Shown in pieces: positions 32,256-44,159 of a DNA stretch of 64,000 nucleotides (position 1 is its first letter; every line of letters starts with the position of its first letter). A program made the position numbers and the translations under genes. The stretch is taken from positions 18,320,204 to 18,384,203 of the forward strand of contig OZ020492.1 of assembly GCA_963971405.1 (NCBI GenBank). The letters run 5' to 3'. Under the pieces are notes generated by a model, which saw only the letters and a list, made by a program, of their open reading frames with translations, was not told where the DNA came from and searched no databases. Source of the stretch: Psococerastis gibbosa. Its lineage: Eukaryota > Arthropoda > Insecta > Psocodea > Psocidae.

Positions 32256-33227
32256 GAAAATGAGCTCATAAGGCCCGCTTCAGCTTTCAATAAAAGAGCC
32301 TATCAGGCATGTCCGCCGAGTCAGGGATGGGGGCTCCAGCTGCCCCGGCCTTAAATCCAGGGGGGGCAAAGGAAAATGCAAAGGGAAATGTAAAGGTAAT
32401 TTCCGGGCAAAGGAAAATGTAAGGTAATATCCAACTGTTCCACAATAGTTGTCATACCATTAAATGTACAATATAAGATTAGTGCCTGTTGCCTACCAAG
32501 TACCCCGCTTAAAATAATGCTATAATTGCACATTTATTAATAACGCTAAGGCTACCAGATTCTTGGAACTTACAGCCGGACATGAGTCAAAAAAAATTAT
32601 TGGACTAAGATTACTGCAGAAAACTGGTTATACCTATGTACATCACTGTAAATAATATAAATATTACACGTTTTCATTTCTCAACGTTTAATGAACCATA
32701 AGTATCTACTAATCCTGCTTTTAAAAATTAACTTTTAAAAGTAGTTATGGCTCAATTATAAAAATAATACGTTTTTGACATCTAACTCAATGAAACAATT
32801 TTCTCAGTTTTCTTGGAAGCCAGACATTTTCTAGACTTTCAAGAAATTTCTGGGCTCGTCGGACTGAGTACCTGAAAGGCGGAACTGTATCAATATAATT
32901 GTGGACAAGAGGGGCCCAGGGGTCACCCCTGGGAGAATTTTTTTGAAAAATAGGGATGAAATAGTGAGGTTTTGCGCATTTCGAGTGCAGTAATACTTAG
33001 ATTTTCAGTGTACGAAGTATCATATTGAACGGTGTACGCAAAGAGCTAGATCAATAACCTCATATGCTACTAAAAATTAAATCACTAAAACTTTACTAGT
33101 GCGCGATATAGCGCTTGCTTCAAACCAATATAATACTTAGATTTTAGAGGCAAAGAATATAACTGCTGTCCAAAGGGGGGAGGGGGGGGGCAATTGCCCG
33201 CAGTGCCAGTTGCTGCGTCGGCCTCTG
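32256..33227. other. No gene seen
   Basis: At 32940-33010 and 33110-33150 two diverged copies of TTTTGCGCATTTxGAGTGCAG ... ACTTAGATTTT occur. The same unit is repeated at 42410 and in 63140-63900. Confidence 0.4.
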
Positions 33228-33861
33228 ATTTCATTGTGAATAATTTTCCTATGGTTCATGTATTGGAGCGTGAATTTCCATAATTTCCTCAAAAAATAAT
33301 ATTTTGCACAAAAATCAAATGTTTTTCTGGGAATGCAACCTGTTCGGTTTTGTTACTCTATTTAACACCTATAACATGCCTGAATGTAGAAATCATTGAT
33401 GGGAAGGTTCCGCAGAAAAATTATTTTTTAAGTCATTTTTCATGAAAATTGACTTATTTTTATTTTTTTACCCCCAGCAGCAAACTATCAAGGGGCAAGC
33501 GACCCCCCGTATTTCATTAACATTAATAAGGGCTACAATATATGTGAATTTAACAGAAATCGTTTGAGCCGTTTTTTTAGAAATAATTTTTGTCGTTTTT
33601 TGAGAATAGAACCCCCCAAAATTGAGTTGGGCCAAAATAAAAGAAAAATCCTGAGGTATAATTTTTGTGAACCTACATGACAAATTTGATACAAAAAGAG
33701 TAGTTTTCCCGGAAATCAATGAACAGACAGAGCTAGACATTTCGTAATAACCACTTTTTTGGGTTCCTGGGACCTCAAAACGTGTAAATCCGTTGAAATC
33801 TCGAAATCGAACATTTCAACCATCACAAAGCTTTCCTTATACTACGTACAAATTGGAAAGC
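33228..33861 (-). mobile_element. Helentron-like element, copy 4 (hairpin end missing)
   Basis: Family text from TGTGAATAATTTTCCTATGG to CAAATTGGAAAGC. It lacks the terminal hairpin segment. Confidence 0.6.
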
Positions 33862-34374
33862 AATTCGTAAAAAAAAAACTTTGACCACCCCCCCCCCCCC
33901 CAAATAACCTGAGCACGGCCTTGAATAGGGGTATATATATTACAGGGGAGGGGCAACGGCACAATGGACGGGTTGGGGGAATTAAAATAATAATGATAAA
34001 ATTAAAAAAAAATAAAAAATAAAACTGACAAATTATTAAAATTAACAAAAATAAATATAAGTTAAAAAAAAAAGTAGTCAGAAGGCCATTCGCATCACAA
34101 AATATCGTATTATACCAGAAATATTTGGTGTTAAGATTAATGTGTCACTAAGAGCACAGTTTAAGTGCACCTTAGGCGCGACTCACATCCTTATGGGAAC
34201 AGTACTATGGGAAGGTCTAATAAAGCCTTGCATTCCACACATAATACACACACAATATCAGCTGTCACACACTGTTACTAATAAAAAGGAGATTGGCTCA
34301 CGGAAAGTAGATGTACCAGGGAAACAGCCACTCATATATATATATATATATATATAATATACAGCGCTACTGGC

Positions 34375-35150
34375 ACAGATTTTGGTGGGGGGGATCTGGC
34401 AACAAGTTCCAACAACTGGGTACCGATCGTTGTAGTGGTCACATCAGTTGTTCCATGTGAGTCGGTACAATACCCCGGTGCAAGAAAAAAAAGCGTTCAG
34501 TTGAGCAACGGATGGCGGTCATGTTATGTGTAAAACTAGAGTGCTGCGCAAACCATTATAATGTTGGCGAAGGCTTTCGACAAAGATTGCCTTTCGGGTA
34601 GGCATATTTACCGGTGGCACAAGGCTTTCGCAGAAGGTCGAGAAGACGCCAACGACGAGCCCCGCGCTGGACGGCCATCAACCTCCACTACTGTTGTCTG
34701 TTGAAGGTTTAAGTAATTTTTAATTTATCGGAAATCAAACGGATACTTATACACGTCGATCAGGGTTCAACAAGTCACGCACTTGCTGCACATTGTCATT
34801 GGTAGTGGAGGTTAATGGCCGCCCAGCGCGGGGCACGCCGTTGGCGAGAAGGCCTTGCGCCACCGGAAAATGTGCCTACCCGAAAGGCACTCGTCGCCGA
34901 TAGCCTTCAATATTATAATGGTTTCCGCAGCACTCTTCTCTAGTTTTACACAAAACTAGATCCCCATCCGTTGCTCAAGAGAACGCTGTTTTTCCTTCTT
35001 GCACCGGGTTACTGTACAGACTGGAACAACTGATGCGACCACTACAACGATCGGTAGCCAGCTGACGCTTGTTGGAACTTGTTGCCAGACTCCCCCACCA
35101 AAAACAGTCACCGTAAAAAAATTCACGGATATTACTTTCCGGACAAACCC
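34375..35150 (-). mobile_element. Foldback element made from the 5' end of a mariner (copy 2)
   Basis: Arms: GGATCTGGCAACAAGTTCCAA on the left and its inverted form at 35070-35095. The outer right end reads ACAGGGTTTGTCCGGAAAGT (minus strand), a mariner-type terminus. Both arms contain the transposase start region (KAFGDDCLSG.QIF.WHKAFAEG). The inner junction is identical to that of 24476-25127. Confidence 0.75.
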
Positions 35151-35390
35151 TGTAAGCTCGGATTGACCGTTGAAAGCCCTGCACTGTAAGAAGAATGTCT
35201 CGCCCATTGCGTAACCATTTGCAGCTACAGTTCAGGAACTCAAATGTGCATGCATCAGTAATTTAAGTAATTGCAACAACACAGTCGGACAATCCAAGTC
35301 AGGTTTGCATGCTTTGCCAAAGCCAAAGGAAAACCAACTGTCGTCACAAACAACCCTGTTAAATACGCCTCAAAGTTTTAATGCATAATA

Positions 35391-36234
35391 AAAGAACCGG
35401 TCCGAGTTTACTCGAACATGCTTTCCAATTTAACAAAATTAGTATAGAGAAAATGAGTAATTTCATGGTAAATATTTTTCCTATGGTTAAATTTCCGATG
35501 TCTCGGAACGGGGGGGGGGGGGGGTGTCCATCTAACGTCACTGGAGGCGAGGTAAACTCTACATAGGTCAGACCAAAACATTACTACACAGCAATAATGG
35601 CAGAGCACGCCATGCATTTGAGCATGAATTTTCTATAATTTTTTCAAAAAAACATTTTTTTGCACAAGACCAAATAGTTTTTTGGGCAAGTAACCTGTCC
35701 AGTTTCGTTCTCAATTTAACACCTAAAACATGCCTGAAGGTAGAAATAATCGATAGAAAGGTTTGGCAGAAAAATTATTTTTTAGTAATTTTTCAATAAA
35801 ATTTAGTTATTTTTATTTTTTACCCCCAGAAGCGAACATCAAGGGGCAAGCGACCCCCCGCATTTTGTCAACATTAATAACGACTATAAAATATGTGAAT
35901 TTAAAAGAAATCGTTGGAGCCGCTTTTCAGAAATAATTTTTTTAGACGTTTTTTTGAGTTTTTGAGAATAAAACCCCCCCAAATTGAGTTAGCCAAAAAA
36001 AAAATTGCTTCGAGGTATGATTTTTGTGAACTTACATGCCGAATTTCATCATGATCGACCGAGTAGTTTGCCCGGAAATCGATGAACACACAGACAGAGC
36101 GACAGACAGACATTTCGTAAAAACCACTTTTTTGGGTTCCTGGGACCTCAAAACGTGTAACTCCGTTGAAATCTCGGAATCGAAAATATCGACCATCACA
36201 AAGCTCTCCTTATACTACGTATAAATTGGAAGGC
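35391..36234 (-). mobile_element. Helentron-like element, copy 5 (full length)
   Basis: AAAGAACCGGTCCGAGTTTA at one end, TATAAATTGGAAGGC at the other (one change in the subterminal repeat). Internal G run at about 35511-35524 and a GACAGA microsatellite. Confidence 0.65.
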
Positions 36235-36499
36235 AATACGAGTCCCCTCTCATAACCGATGATCCTCCGTGAATGGTCGCTTCTCCCCTTATATATTGTA
36301 TATGCCTATGCTCATACTGATCCTTTCACGAAAACGTAAGACTTATTCGCCCAAAATTACATACTTGGGTGCCAATAATACGAGGGACCCCCCCCCCCCC
36401 CCCCCCCGAAATGGTGTTTAACATTATTGAAGTTTGGCGGAAAGATCGATGTCTTTAAACATAAATGATAGCTGAAATGGTAAAAGTAATAGAGAAACA

Positions 36500-36800
36500 C
36501 TGCGACAAATTTTGCCAAAAGCCCCGGCCGACAATGCTCTCTGTGAAGAAGTTTTTAGCGGACAGACAGGACATTGGTGCTTGAAAATGCCCCCTATTCA
36601 CCAGATCTAACCCCAGTGACTTTGGCTTCCCTGAAATCAAATCTGCCTTTTGGGTCGATGGATGAGGTGAAAGCGAAAACGACGGAGCTGGAAGAGTGCT
36701 GAACTAACAGCGCTTTCGGAACAGTTCGTGAAAGCTTGTTCATGTGACGTAGCCAGGCGAGGTTATAAATATGAGGTAGTGACAGAAAGCGGGTAGATCG
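36500..36800 (+). pseudogene. Mariner C-terminal relic
   Basis: ENAPYSPDLTPSDF (third catalytic Asp context) can be read at about 36574-36620 across one frameshift, followed by ALSEQFVKA and a Cys-containing tail. An 18-C run lies just upstream (36390-36407). Confidence 0.55.
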
Positions 36801-37267
36801 TGAGACTTGGAAGAAATCAGCCCTTGTGTTTGTTAATTTTAATGTGTATCTCTTTGGTTCATCGTCAAGCGCCTGAGTGTACATAATATGAATCGGTGAG
36901 TCTCTAATATATGTATTGTATATAATTTAAGCACATTTACTACAGCAGCCCCTCTCCTTGCGAAGGTTAGGTGTGCCCCCACACTAGGCTGCTGGTTCTC
37001 GGGCGTAGTATCTACATTATAGTTATAGGAGCCAGCAGCCTAGAAATGCGTCACCTAACAGACCCAGTTCGGGTATTTAATATGCACACCTCGTACCTCC
37101 AATGGTTCGCAAGTTATTACACCACCGTTGAAAACAAAAACGAATGAAATGCCATAAGTATCTATGCAGAATTTCAAATTCATTATAAATACGTATCTAT
37201 GAATTATCTTTCCAATGGGTCGTTCGTTGGTCCTTTCTTATTTTTGTTGTTAACATTTAAAAAAAAC

Positions 37268-38310
37268 GGTACGAGTGAACCCGTTCATGCTTTATTGCGT
37301 TTCGCAGCTAAATAGGCTCTCGGAAGTTACAATCAAATCAATAGAATTATTCAACAGGTCAATCATTTAATTTGTTATAAATTCTATTGTAAGTGTTGGT
37401 AATAAATTTACATTGAATTTTCAAGCTGGTTATAGCCTATATATGATATGTCAATACATTGCAATGACGCTTCGCTTTTGCGCAGTGAGTTGCTTTGAAA
37501 CTTCTATGTCTGAAAGCTCCAGGTGGTTGCCAGGTAACTGGTGTCTGGGTCTTCCCGTCTGCGCAGTAGAATAATAATTGCTACTACCCCTGAAATTAAT
37601 TCCCAGAAGTTTTGGAACTCACAAAATGTTCCGGGTTTTCAAAAGCCAAGCCATATTTAACTTGTGGGGGAGCTTAGTCTGCTAATCTCTTGTTTTTAAA
37701 TTAGAACTATATTGCACATGTGCGGGTCGGCGTCTGCAAATGGACAACTTGCATAAAAAAATATATCACATCAATGTGGAAAATTGCCCGCCTCTGAATC
37801 GTCAACAGTCAGGACATGTAGAGTAGTGGTACAGACTCCGACTTTCACCCGAATGGTTGTTGGTTCGCGTCCTACACATCCTACATTTTCTGGCCATGCA
37901 TCGGAGGGCATGTAAAGCGGGGTGTCCTAGTTGAGTGTAAGAGAAACTCCGCTAGGTTGGCTTAGTAATAGAACAAAAAGTCCGTATTTATTTCTTTCTT
38001 TAATTCCCAAAAAAAACGCCCATGATTACCTTATGAAGAGGCATATAGTTGAACTTATTATTCTCTGTTATTCTTTACTTCTTTATTCTTATTGCACTAG
38101 GCATATCGTTGAACTCTCATTCATTCTACGAAGAAATAGCAGTTAACATTGCTGATTATATGAATGATAATAAAAAATTATCTATAAAATTAATTACTGC
38201 TATTTGACTATTAACCATTAAGTTTGGTGTAGATTAACAATTAAGTTGCTGTAAAATCTGAATCTGGTAGGAAAAGGATCAAGTCCACTCGCAATATTTT
38301 TTGCTTGAAA
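37268..38310 (+). repeat. Left arm of a roughly 1-kb inverted repeat (repeat Y)
   Basis: From CGGTACGAGTGAACCCGTTC to about GGTAGGAAAAGG. Its reverse complement recurs at 41305-42168 with many shared blocks (ATAAAGCATGAAC, GAAGCGTCATTGCAATGTAT, CGCACATGTGCAATATAG, TTAAGTTGCTGTAAAATCTG). It is interrupted by a SINE at 37806-38001 that is absent from the other arm. A third, more diverged copy is at 50795-51035. Confidence 0.8.
37806..38001 (+). mobile_element. tRNA-derived SINE inserted in repeat Y
   Basis: Head with A box-like TAGAGTAGTGGTACAG and B box-like TGGTTCGCGTCC, a body with CGGAGGGCATGTAAAGC, and a tail ending TTTATTTCTTTCTTT. The paralogous empty site at 41640-41656 reads (reverse) CGTCAATTCCCAG, giving exact borders and only a 2-bp (AA) overlap. 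Confidence 0.8.
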
Positions 38311-38342
38311 GAGGAAGAATAGACGAAGACATAGGTATAATT

Positions 38343-38804
38343 GCTTTCCTATTTATAAGTAGTATAAGGAAAGCTTTGTGATGGTCCAAATTTTCGATTC
38401 CGAGATTTAAACGGATTTACACGTTTTGAGGTCCCAGGAACCCAAAAAAAGTGGTTTTTACGAAATGTCTGACGCTCTGTCTGTGCGTCGATTTCCGGGT
38501 AAACTACTTGGTTCATTTTGATGAAATTTACCATGTAGGTTCACAAAAATCATACCTAGAAACAATTTTTTAAATTTATATTATATTAATATCTTAATTT
38601 GGGGGGGGGGTTTATTTTCAAAAAATTAAAAAAAAGTCTAAAAAAATTATTTATCCAAAACGGCTCCTTTCTTTTAAATTCACATATATATAATAGTCGT
38701 TATTACTGTTGACAAAATGCGGGGGGTCGCTTGCTCCTTGATAGTTTACTTCTGGGGGTAAAAAATAAAATAACTAAATTTTAATGAAAAATGACTAAAA
38801 AATG
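38343..38804 (+). mobile_element. Helentron-like element, copy 6 (first of a tandem pair)
   Basis: Starts GCTTTCCTATTTATAAGTAG right after a fragment of repeat X (GAGGAAGAATAGACGAAGAC), at the same junction as copy 1. It runs to AAAATGACTAAAAAATG, where copy 7 begins without spacer. Confidence 0.6.
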
Positions 38805-39576
38805 TGCTTTCCAATTTAAGGAAAGCTTTGTGCTGGTCGAAATTTCCAATTCCGAGATTTCAACGGAATTACACGTTTTAATGGAATTACACGTTTTGAG
38901 GTCCCAGGAACCCAAAAAAGTGGTTTCTACGAAATGTCTGTCTGTATTGGTGTATGTATGTATGTCTGTCTGTTCATCTATTTCCAGGCAAACTACTAGG
39001 TCGATTTTGATTTTGCATGTAGGATTACAAAAATCCTACCTCGGGACCATTTTTTTTTATTTTGGGCTATCTCAATTTTTTATTTTCAAAAAACTCCAAA
39101 AAAAACATCTAAAAAATTATTTCTTAAAACCGGCTCCAACGATTTCTTTTAAATTCACATATACTGTAACTAAATTTTAATGAAAAATGACTCAAAAATA
39201 ATTTTTCTGCGAAACCTTTCTATCGATGATTTCTACCTTCAGGCATGTTTCAGGTGTTAAATTGAGTAACGAAAGCGGACAGGTTGCTTTCCCAAAAACC
39301 TATTTGGTTTTGTGCAAAAAAAAGTTTTTTTTTTTAATGATAGAAAATTCACGCTCAAATGCATTGCGTGCCCTGCCAGTATTGCTGTGTGGTAATGTGT
39401 TGGTCTGACCTAAGAAAAGAAACCTAAGAACTTCTCACCTCCAATGACGTCATGTGAACACCCCCCCCCTCCGAGTTATCGGAAATTTAACCGTAGAAAT
39501 ATTTACCATGAAAATATTCATTTTCTCTATCAAGATAAATTTGAAGCATGTTCGAGTAAACTCGGACGGGTTCTTT
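38805..39576 (+). mobile_element. Helentron-like element, copy 7 (second of a tandem pair)
   Basis: Starts GCTTTCCAATTTAAGG and ends with the hairpin CGAGTAAACTCG then GACGGGTTCTTT. A middle deletion joins TACTGTAACTAAATTTTAAT. The head-to-tail pairing with copy 6 fits rolling-circle behaviour. Confidence 0.6.
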
Positions 39577-39995
39577 TTGTTGTGTTTAATTAGTCAGGTT
39601 ATTCATTAAAAAAAATTCATTTCACAAAATTGACAAACTTTTTAAATTAAAGGGGGCCATGCATGGACTTACATTGACTACGTGGTAAGGGTGATTTTGT
39701 GTTAACATTAATTAGTTTCTGTTGAATATAGGGTGGCTAAAATTGCGAATACATATGATTGGATGAAAGCGACGGCTGCCTCTAAAGTTAATAAGAGAAT
39801 TTGGGTAAAAATTTAATTTAAAATAGGGGTTTTCATTTAAATAATTAAAATAAATTGATCTCGAAAATTATTAATAAAATTCATAAGAGTTAATTCAAAT
39901 ATTGAGAATTTTTGAATAGGAATCGTAGCTCTGTCGTGCTTGGGTAGAGCATTTGTTCCCGCCATAAGTCGTTTTTGAATTGACAGCAAATTTAG

Positions 39996-40396
39996 TTAGG
40001 CGGCGTTTCCACCGACCGGCTAGGGCTAAAAAGAAGTACGGTGACGTGGTATGGTAGCAGACATTCAAGACTTAGGCGGGGTTTCCACCGACCTCGCATT
40101 GCAGAATGCAAATGACATTGACGGAAATGCTTGTTTTCCTCTATGCCATAGTTAAAATTGATCAATGATCATAGAGTAAAATCACAAACAAAATAAAATT
40201 AAAAAATGGCTTCATGGGATATGTTAAGTACAAACATTTTAATAGATTTCTATAAAAAGAAAAATTCAAATTTCCGTCAATGTCATTTGCATTCTGCAAT
40301 GCGAGGTCGGTGGAAACCCCGCCTAAGTCTCGAATGTCTGCTACCACGTCACCGTATTTGTATTTAGCCCCAGCCGGTCTGTGGAAACCGCGCCTT
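39996..40396. mobile_element. 401-bp MITE with about 125-bp TIRs (TTTCCACCGACC family)
   Basis: Both arms carry TTAGGCGGxGTTTCCACCGA at the end, GTACGGTGACGTGGTA, GCAGACATTCAAGAC, then a second internal copy of the end motif before CTCGCATTGCAGAATGC and AATGACATTGACGGAAA. The core (TTTTACTCTATGATCATTGA) is shared with the elements at 54490 and 62449. Confidence 0.85.
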
Positions 40397-40644
40397 AATA
40401 ATTATTGCTCCTATTTTTATAAAAATAAAAAACGTAAACATGTGCGTATGTATGTACGTATGTGAACACTACTTCTTTGGCACGCCATAACTCCGGAACC
40501 CGTGCAACCAAGAAACATGGAGCTACACTCAAAATTTGGAGAATTCGGCACGCAGTTTTTAGGTTGCAAACTGAAAAACTGCACCTGAAAATCAGTTCGA
40601 AAAATCCCAAAATGCATTGGAGGGTTTAACGCAAGGTTTTAGGC

Positions 40645-41185
40645 AATCCTGTGGGCCTACCTCAATTAAAATTATATCGGTGTATTTGTCCATACTTCTC
40701 TTTCATGCCATGTTATACTTGATGTGATAGGGCATAGGGTTCGACTTTGGGGGGTGGAAACGTGAGGGGGTGCGCCCAAATTTGCAGATTTTCAACGAAA
40801 ATAGGCCTTTTTCGGGGTGTTAATATTATTTGTAAATATTCAAACTAGCTTAGTTCTTTTCGACCTATCTTACTCTTTCCAACCATATATTCAGTTTTAC
40901 TATCCTCTTGGTTCGGGCACAGGTGAGTAGGCAAGCAAAGCAATCCGTTTTGGCGAAAAACAGGTTGAAAGGGTATTTTTCCCATTACATGCAGAGAGAA
41001 AAACATTCCAGTCAGCAAACCGAATGAATTGTTTACGTATCATTAGAAGCAGTATGAATTAAGGTTTTTAACATAGCTTTTCCACCTTTCTCCTTCCAGG
41101 CACATTAGGTTTCTTTAACCGTTTCTCGGTTTGGGCACTGGTGCGTGATGAAGCAATACGTACCCTGGCCAAAAACCATTAGATG
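40645..41185 (+). repeat. Dispersed repeat X, uninterrupted copy
   Basis: CTCAATTAAAATTATATCGG shows the uninserted target of the Helentron-like element. It contains GATAGGGCATAGGG, TTTGCAGATTTTCAACGAAA and CAAAAACCATTAGATG. It abuts the right arm of repeat Y. Confidence 0.7.
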
Positions 41186-41304
41186 TGGGACTTTTCGATT
41201 GCATAAATAGACTAAAAAAAAATTATTAAATGAACTATTGCCTCTTTTCAATTAAAAATAAGTTTGTCATTTCTGTGACATGGAATTTTTCATAAATAAC
41301 TTAC

Positions 41305-42168
41305 TAATTAAACGCAACAAACATAACAAAAAATATTCCCGACCCTTTTCTGACCAGATTCAGATTTTACAGCAACTTAATTGTATCTACACCGAACTTA
41401 TAGGTTAATAATCCGATAACTAATTATTATAGATTATTATTATTAACATTCATATTATTAGGGTTAGCCGGAAAACAATACTTCAGTCTTATTGTTCGCC
41501 TTTTGTTTATTTTCAATAAAGTCGTTTTTCATTTCATTCATATAATCTGCAAAGCTAACTGCTATTTCTTCGTAGAATGAATGAAATAAGAATGTTCAAC
41601 TATATGCCTCTCTTCATAAGGTAATCATGGGCGTTATTTCTGGGAATTGACGACTGATGCGGGCAATTTGCCACATTGACGCTTATTTTAAATATTTTTA
41701 ATGCAAGTTGTCCATATTCAAAAGCCGACCCGCACATGTGCAATATAGTTCTAATTTAAAAACAAGAGATGGCTTTTGAAATACCGAAACAATCCGAGAC
41801 TTGGTTCCCAAAACGTCTGGGAATTAATTTCAGGGGCCGTGGCAATACTACTGCGCAGACGGGATGACCCAGACAGCAGTTACCTGGCAGCCACCTGTAA
41901 CCATGGTAGCCGACCCACCTGAAGCTTTCAGACAGAGATTTCAAAGCAACTCACTGCGCAAAAGCGAAGCGTCATTGCAATGTATTGACATATCATATAT
42001 AGGCTATAACTTTGAAAAATCAACTTACCAACACTAACAATACAATTTATAACAAATTAAATGATCGACCAGTTGAATAATTCTATTGATTTGATTGTAA
42101 CTTCCGAGAGCCTATTTAGCTGCGGAACGCAATAAAGCATGAACCGCTCCACTCGTACCGGATTTTGT
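41305..42168 (-). repeat. Right arm of the inverted repeat (repeat Y)
   Basis: Reverse complement of 37268-38310 without the SINE. Ends CACTCGTACCGG at about 42168. The outer end (AACGGTACGAG...GTTCATGC) resembles the hairpin end of the Helentron-like family, hinting at a related element class. Confidence 0.8.
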
Positions 42169-42169
42169 A

Positions 42170-44035
42170 ATGTTACCTCACGGTACAAAGTCGAATAAAA
42201 ATGCATTTAAAATTAAAAACAAAACGACCCATTGGCAAGATATTTCATATATTTAGGAAAAGGTCTAGGTAAGATACCATACCCCGTGGTTCATGAAATC
42301 GGATGAACATGTACAGAGGCGTAAAGTTTTAGAATGATGGTGGGTGCAAAACTAAGTAGACCTTATGACGTCATCAGGCAGGATAAGGAAAAATTGAAAA
42401 TGGAAGTGCAAAATAGTAGGGTTTTACGCATTTTAATAGTAGTAAAGCATAGCTGTAGATTTTACAAGCTAACAAAGGAATGCTTAAATTCATATTGCTG
42501 CAAAGGGGCCAGGGGTTCTCCATAAACCACGTCAGTGCTCGAGGCTAGGGGTTACATTACATCTTGTCTCAAGACTGCTTCAAAAAATAGGGATTATTAT
42601 TAAAATAAACATTCTTTTAAGATTAATTAATGCAGTAAGACATCCAACAATACAATGGACAAACCAGAATTAGGGAAGTGGTTGCATGTTATTTCAGTAG
42701 GTAGGCCTAGGTATCTACCAGATTTGCACGTGGGCTTTTCGGTTATCAAGTGCAAAGCCGCTTCAAAATGAATGTTATATTAGAGGAATGTCATAAAATA
42801 ATTTAAGTTAACCATTGTATGCCAACATTTACCTTGAAGCTTTACCTTTATGCTATAGGCTCATGATAATAAAAAAATTATTTAATTATTTTTCTGTGAT
42901 TTTTAGATGACAGTGACAGGGTCAGTGTCAGGTATCAGCACTGAGCTGACTCCAACGATAGTGACACCTATTCAGAATCAGATGAGGCAATAACATCTGA
43001 CTTCGAAATCGTTCACACATTTAATCCGTTTATAGGTAAATTCCAGCTAGCAGATGGAAACCCAGCATGTTAAATCTACGAAACAATTGGAAAAAAACAT
43101 TGTGAACAGGAAAGTAGCCAATGGGGAAAAAATAAGTTGGCTAACAGCTCGGCGCATTTATTTGTTAAAGACAAGCCAAGAGTTAATTCTTTTTTCGTCC
43201 GAAACAGAAGGGGAACGAGTATACGGTCATTACCATTGCCAAAAAGGATATGAATGGTTTCAAAAATTTGTCTTTGTGACCGAAAGGACGGAAAATTGCA
43301 GGCCCAAAGGTAGACGATATATGAAGCATAATGCACCTAATACCTGAGGCTTACCACAAGTTCTATGTTGACATTATAAATGCTTAGACTTTTTCAGTAA
43401 ACTATTTATAGTGCATTTCTTTTATGCAGGTCACCTAATGTATTTTCAATATATAATATTAATATATGAATATTCTCTATATTTATATATTATTTTATCA
43501 AATTCTAAGACTATTGTCAATAAAAATAACAGTGCCATCCACCATTGCAGTACAAGACCAAACTCAATTTTTGTTGCCATGACAAAAACGCTCTGCCGAT
43601 GCACCTAAACGACATTTCAACAATAAAAAACTGTAGTTAAAGACACTGAATAGTGCAAAAGTTAAATATCACTTATCTCATTGTTATTCGAGTTAAGCAG
43701 AAACGAACCAACATACCTTGGTCAAATATTTTATGAAGAATTGAATTAAGCAAGAAACGACCAACCCATAATTTCAACTTTGGCCCCTATAAACAACAAA
43801 TAAGGCAATAGAGCAGAAAATATACCTTTAAAGTAATTGAAAAAAAAATTTTTAAACTATACCGATTCTAAAAAGTACAAAATTTAGCTAGTAGCAACAC
43901 AGCGTATATTTTCAAAATTACAAAAACTTTAACTCAAGTTTTCTCGGAAGTTGGGTTTTGCGGGTTGGCCGTTTTCTGTTTAATGCGGTTAAAATATGAA
44001 TAAATTACTAACCACTCTGAAGTAGAATTACTCAC
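42170..44035. other. No gene seen; decayed acidic frame at 42905-43035
   Basis: A plus-strand stretch DDSDRVSVRYQH-stop-ADSNDSDTYSESDE after a TTTTTAG acceptor-like site resembles an acidic N-terminus but contains a stop. The rest has no recognisable motif. 42410-42480 carries the GTTTTACGCATTTTAATAGTA unit also seen at 63150. Confidence 0.35.
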
Positions 44036-44159
44036 CGAGGAAGAACTATACCAACAAAGCCCCAGGAAGTAGAGTAGACTGAGAAGCAGCAACCACAACC
44101 ACACCGCACTCACAAGTCACAACGTCTCAACAGCTCGACTCGCCTCACTCTAGTTCTGA
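44036..44159 (-). other. Candidate non-coding first exon of the minus-strand gene
   Basis: A GC-richer segment without any ATG on the minus strand, ending in a strong donor (CTCG|GTGAGTAA, GT at 44035-44034). An initiator-like GTCAGA lies at 44160-44155, and a CCAAT box is about 75 bp upstream. The coding exon 1 acceptor at 25697 requires such an exon. Assignment to that gene is inference: it is the only obvious minus-strand promoter-plus-donor upstream in the window. Confidence 0.5.

Noticed and set aside
42905..43345. Possible plus-strand exon with acidic SESDE text and a following basic frame
   Set aside because: It contains an in-frame stop, and the later part has several stops. No coherent gene model.
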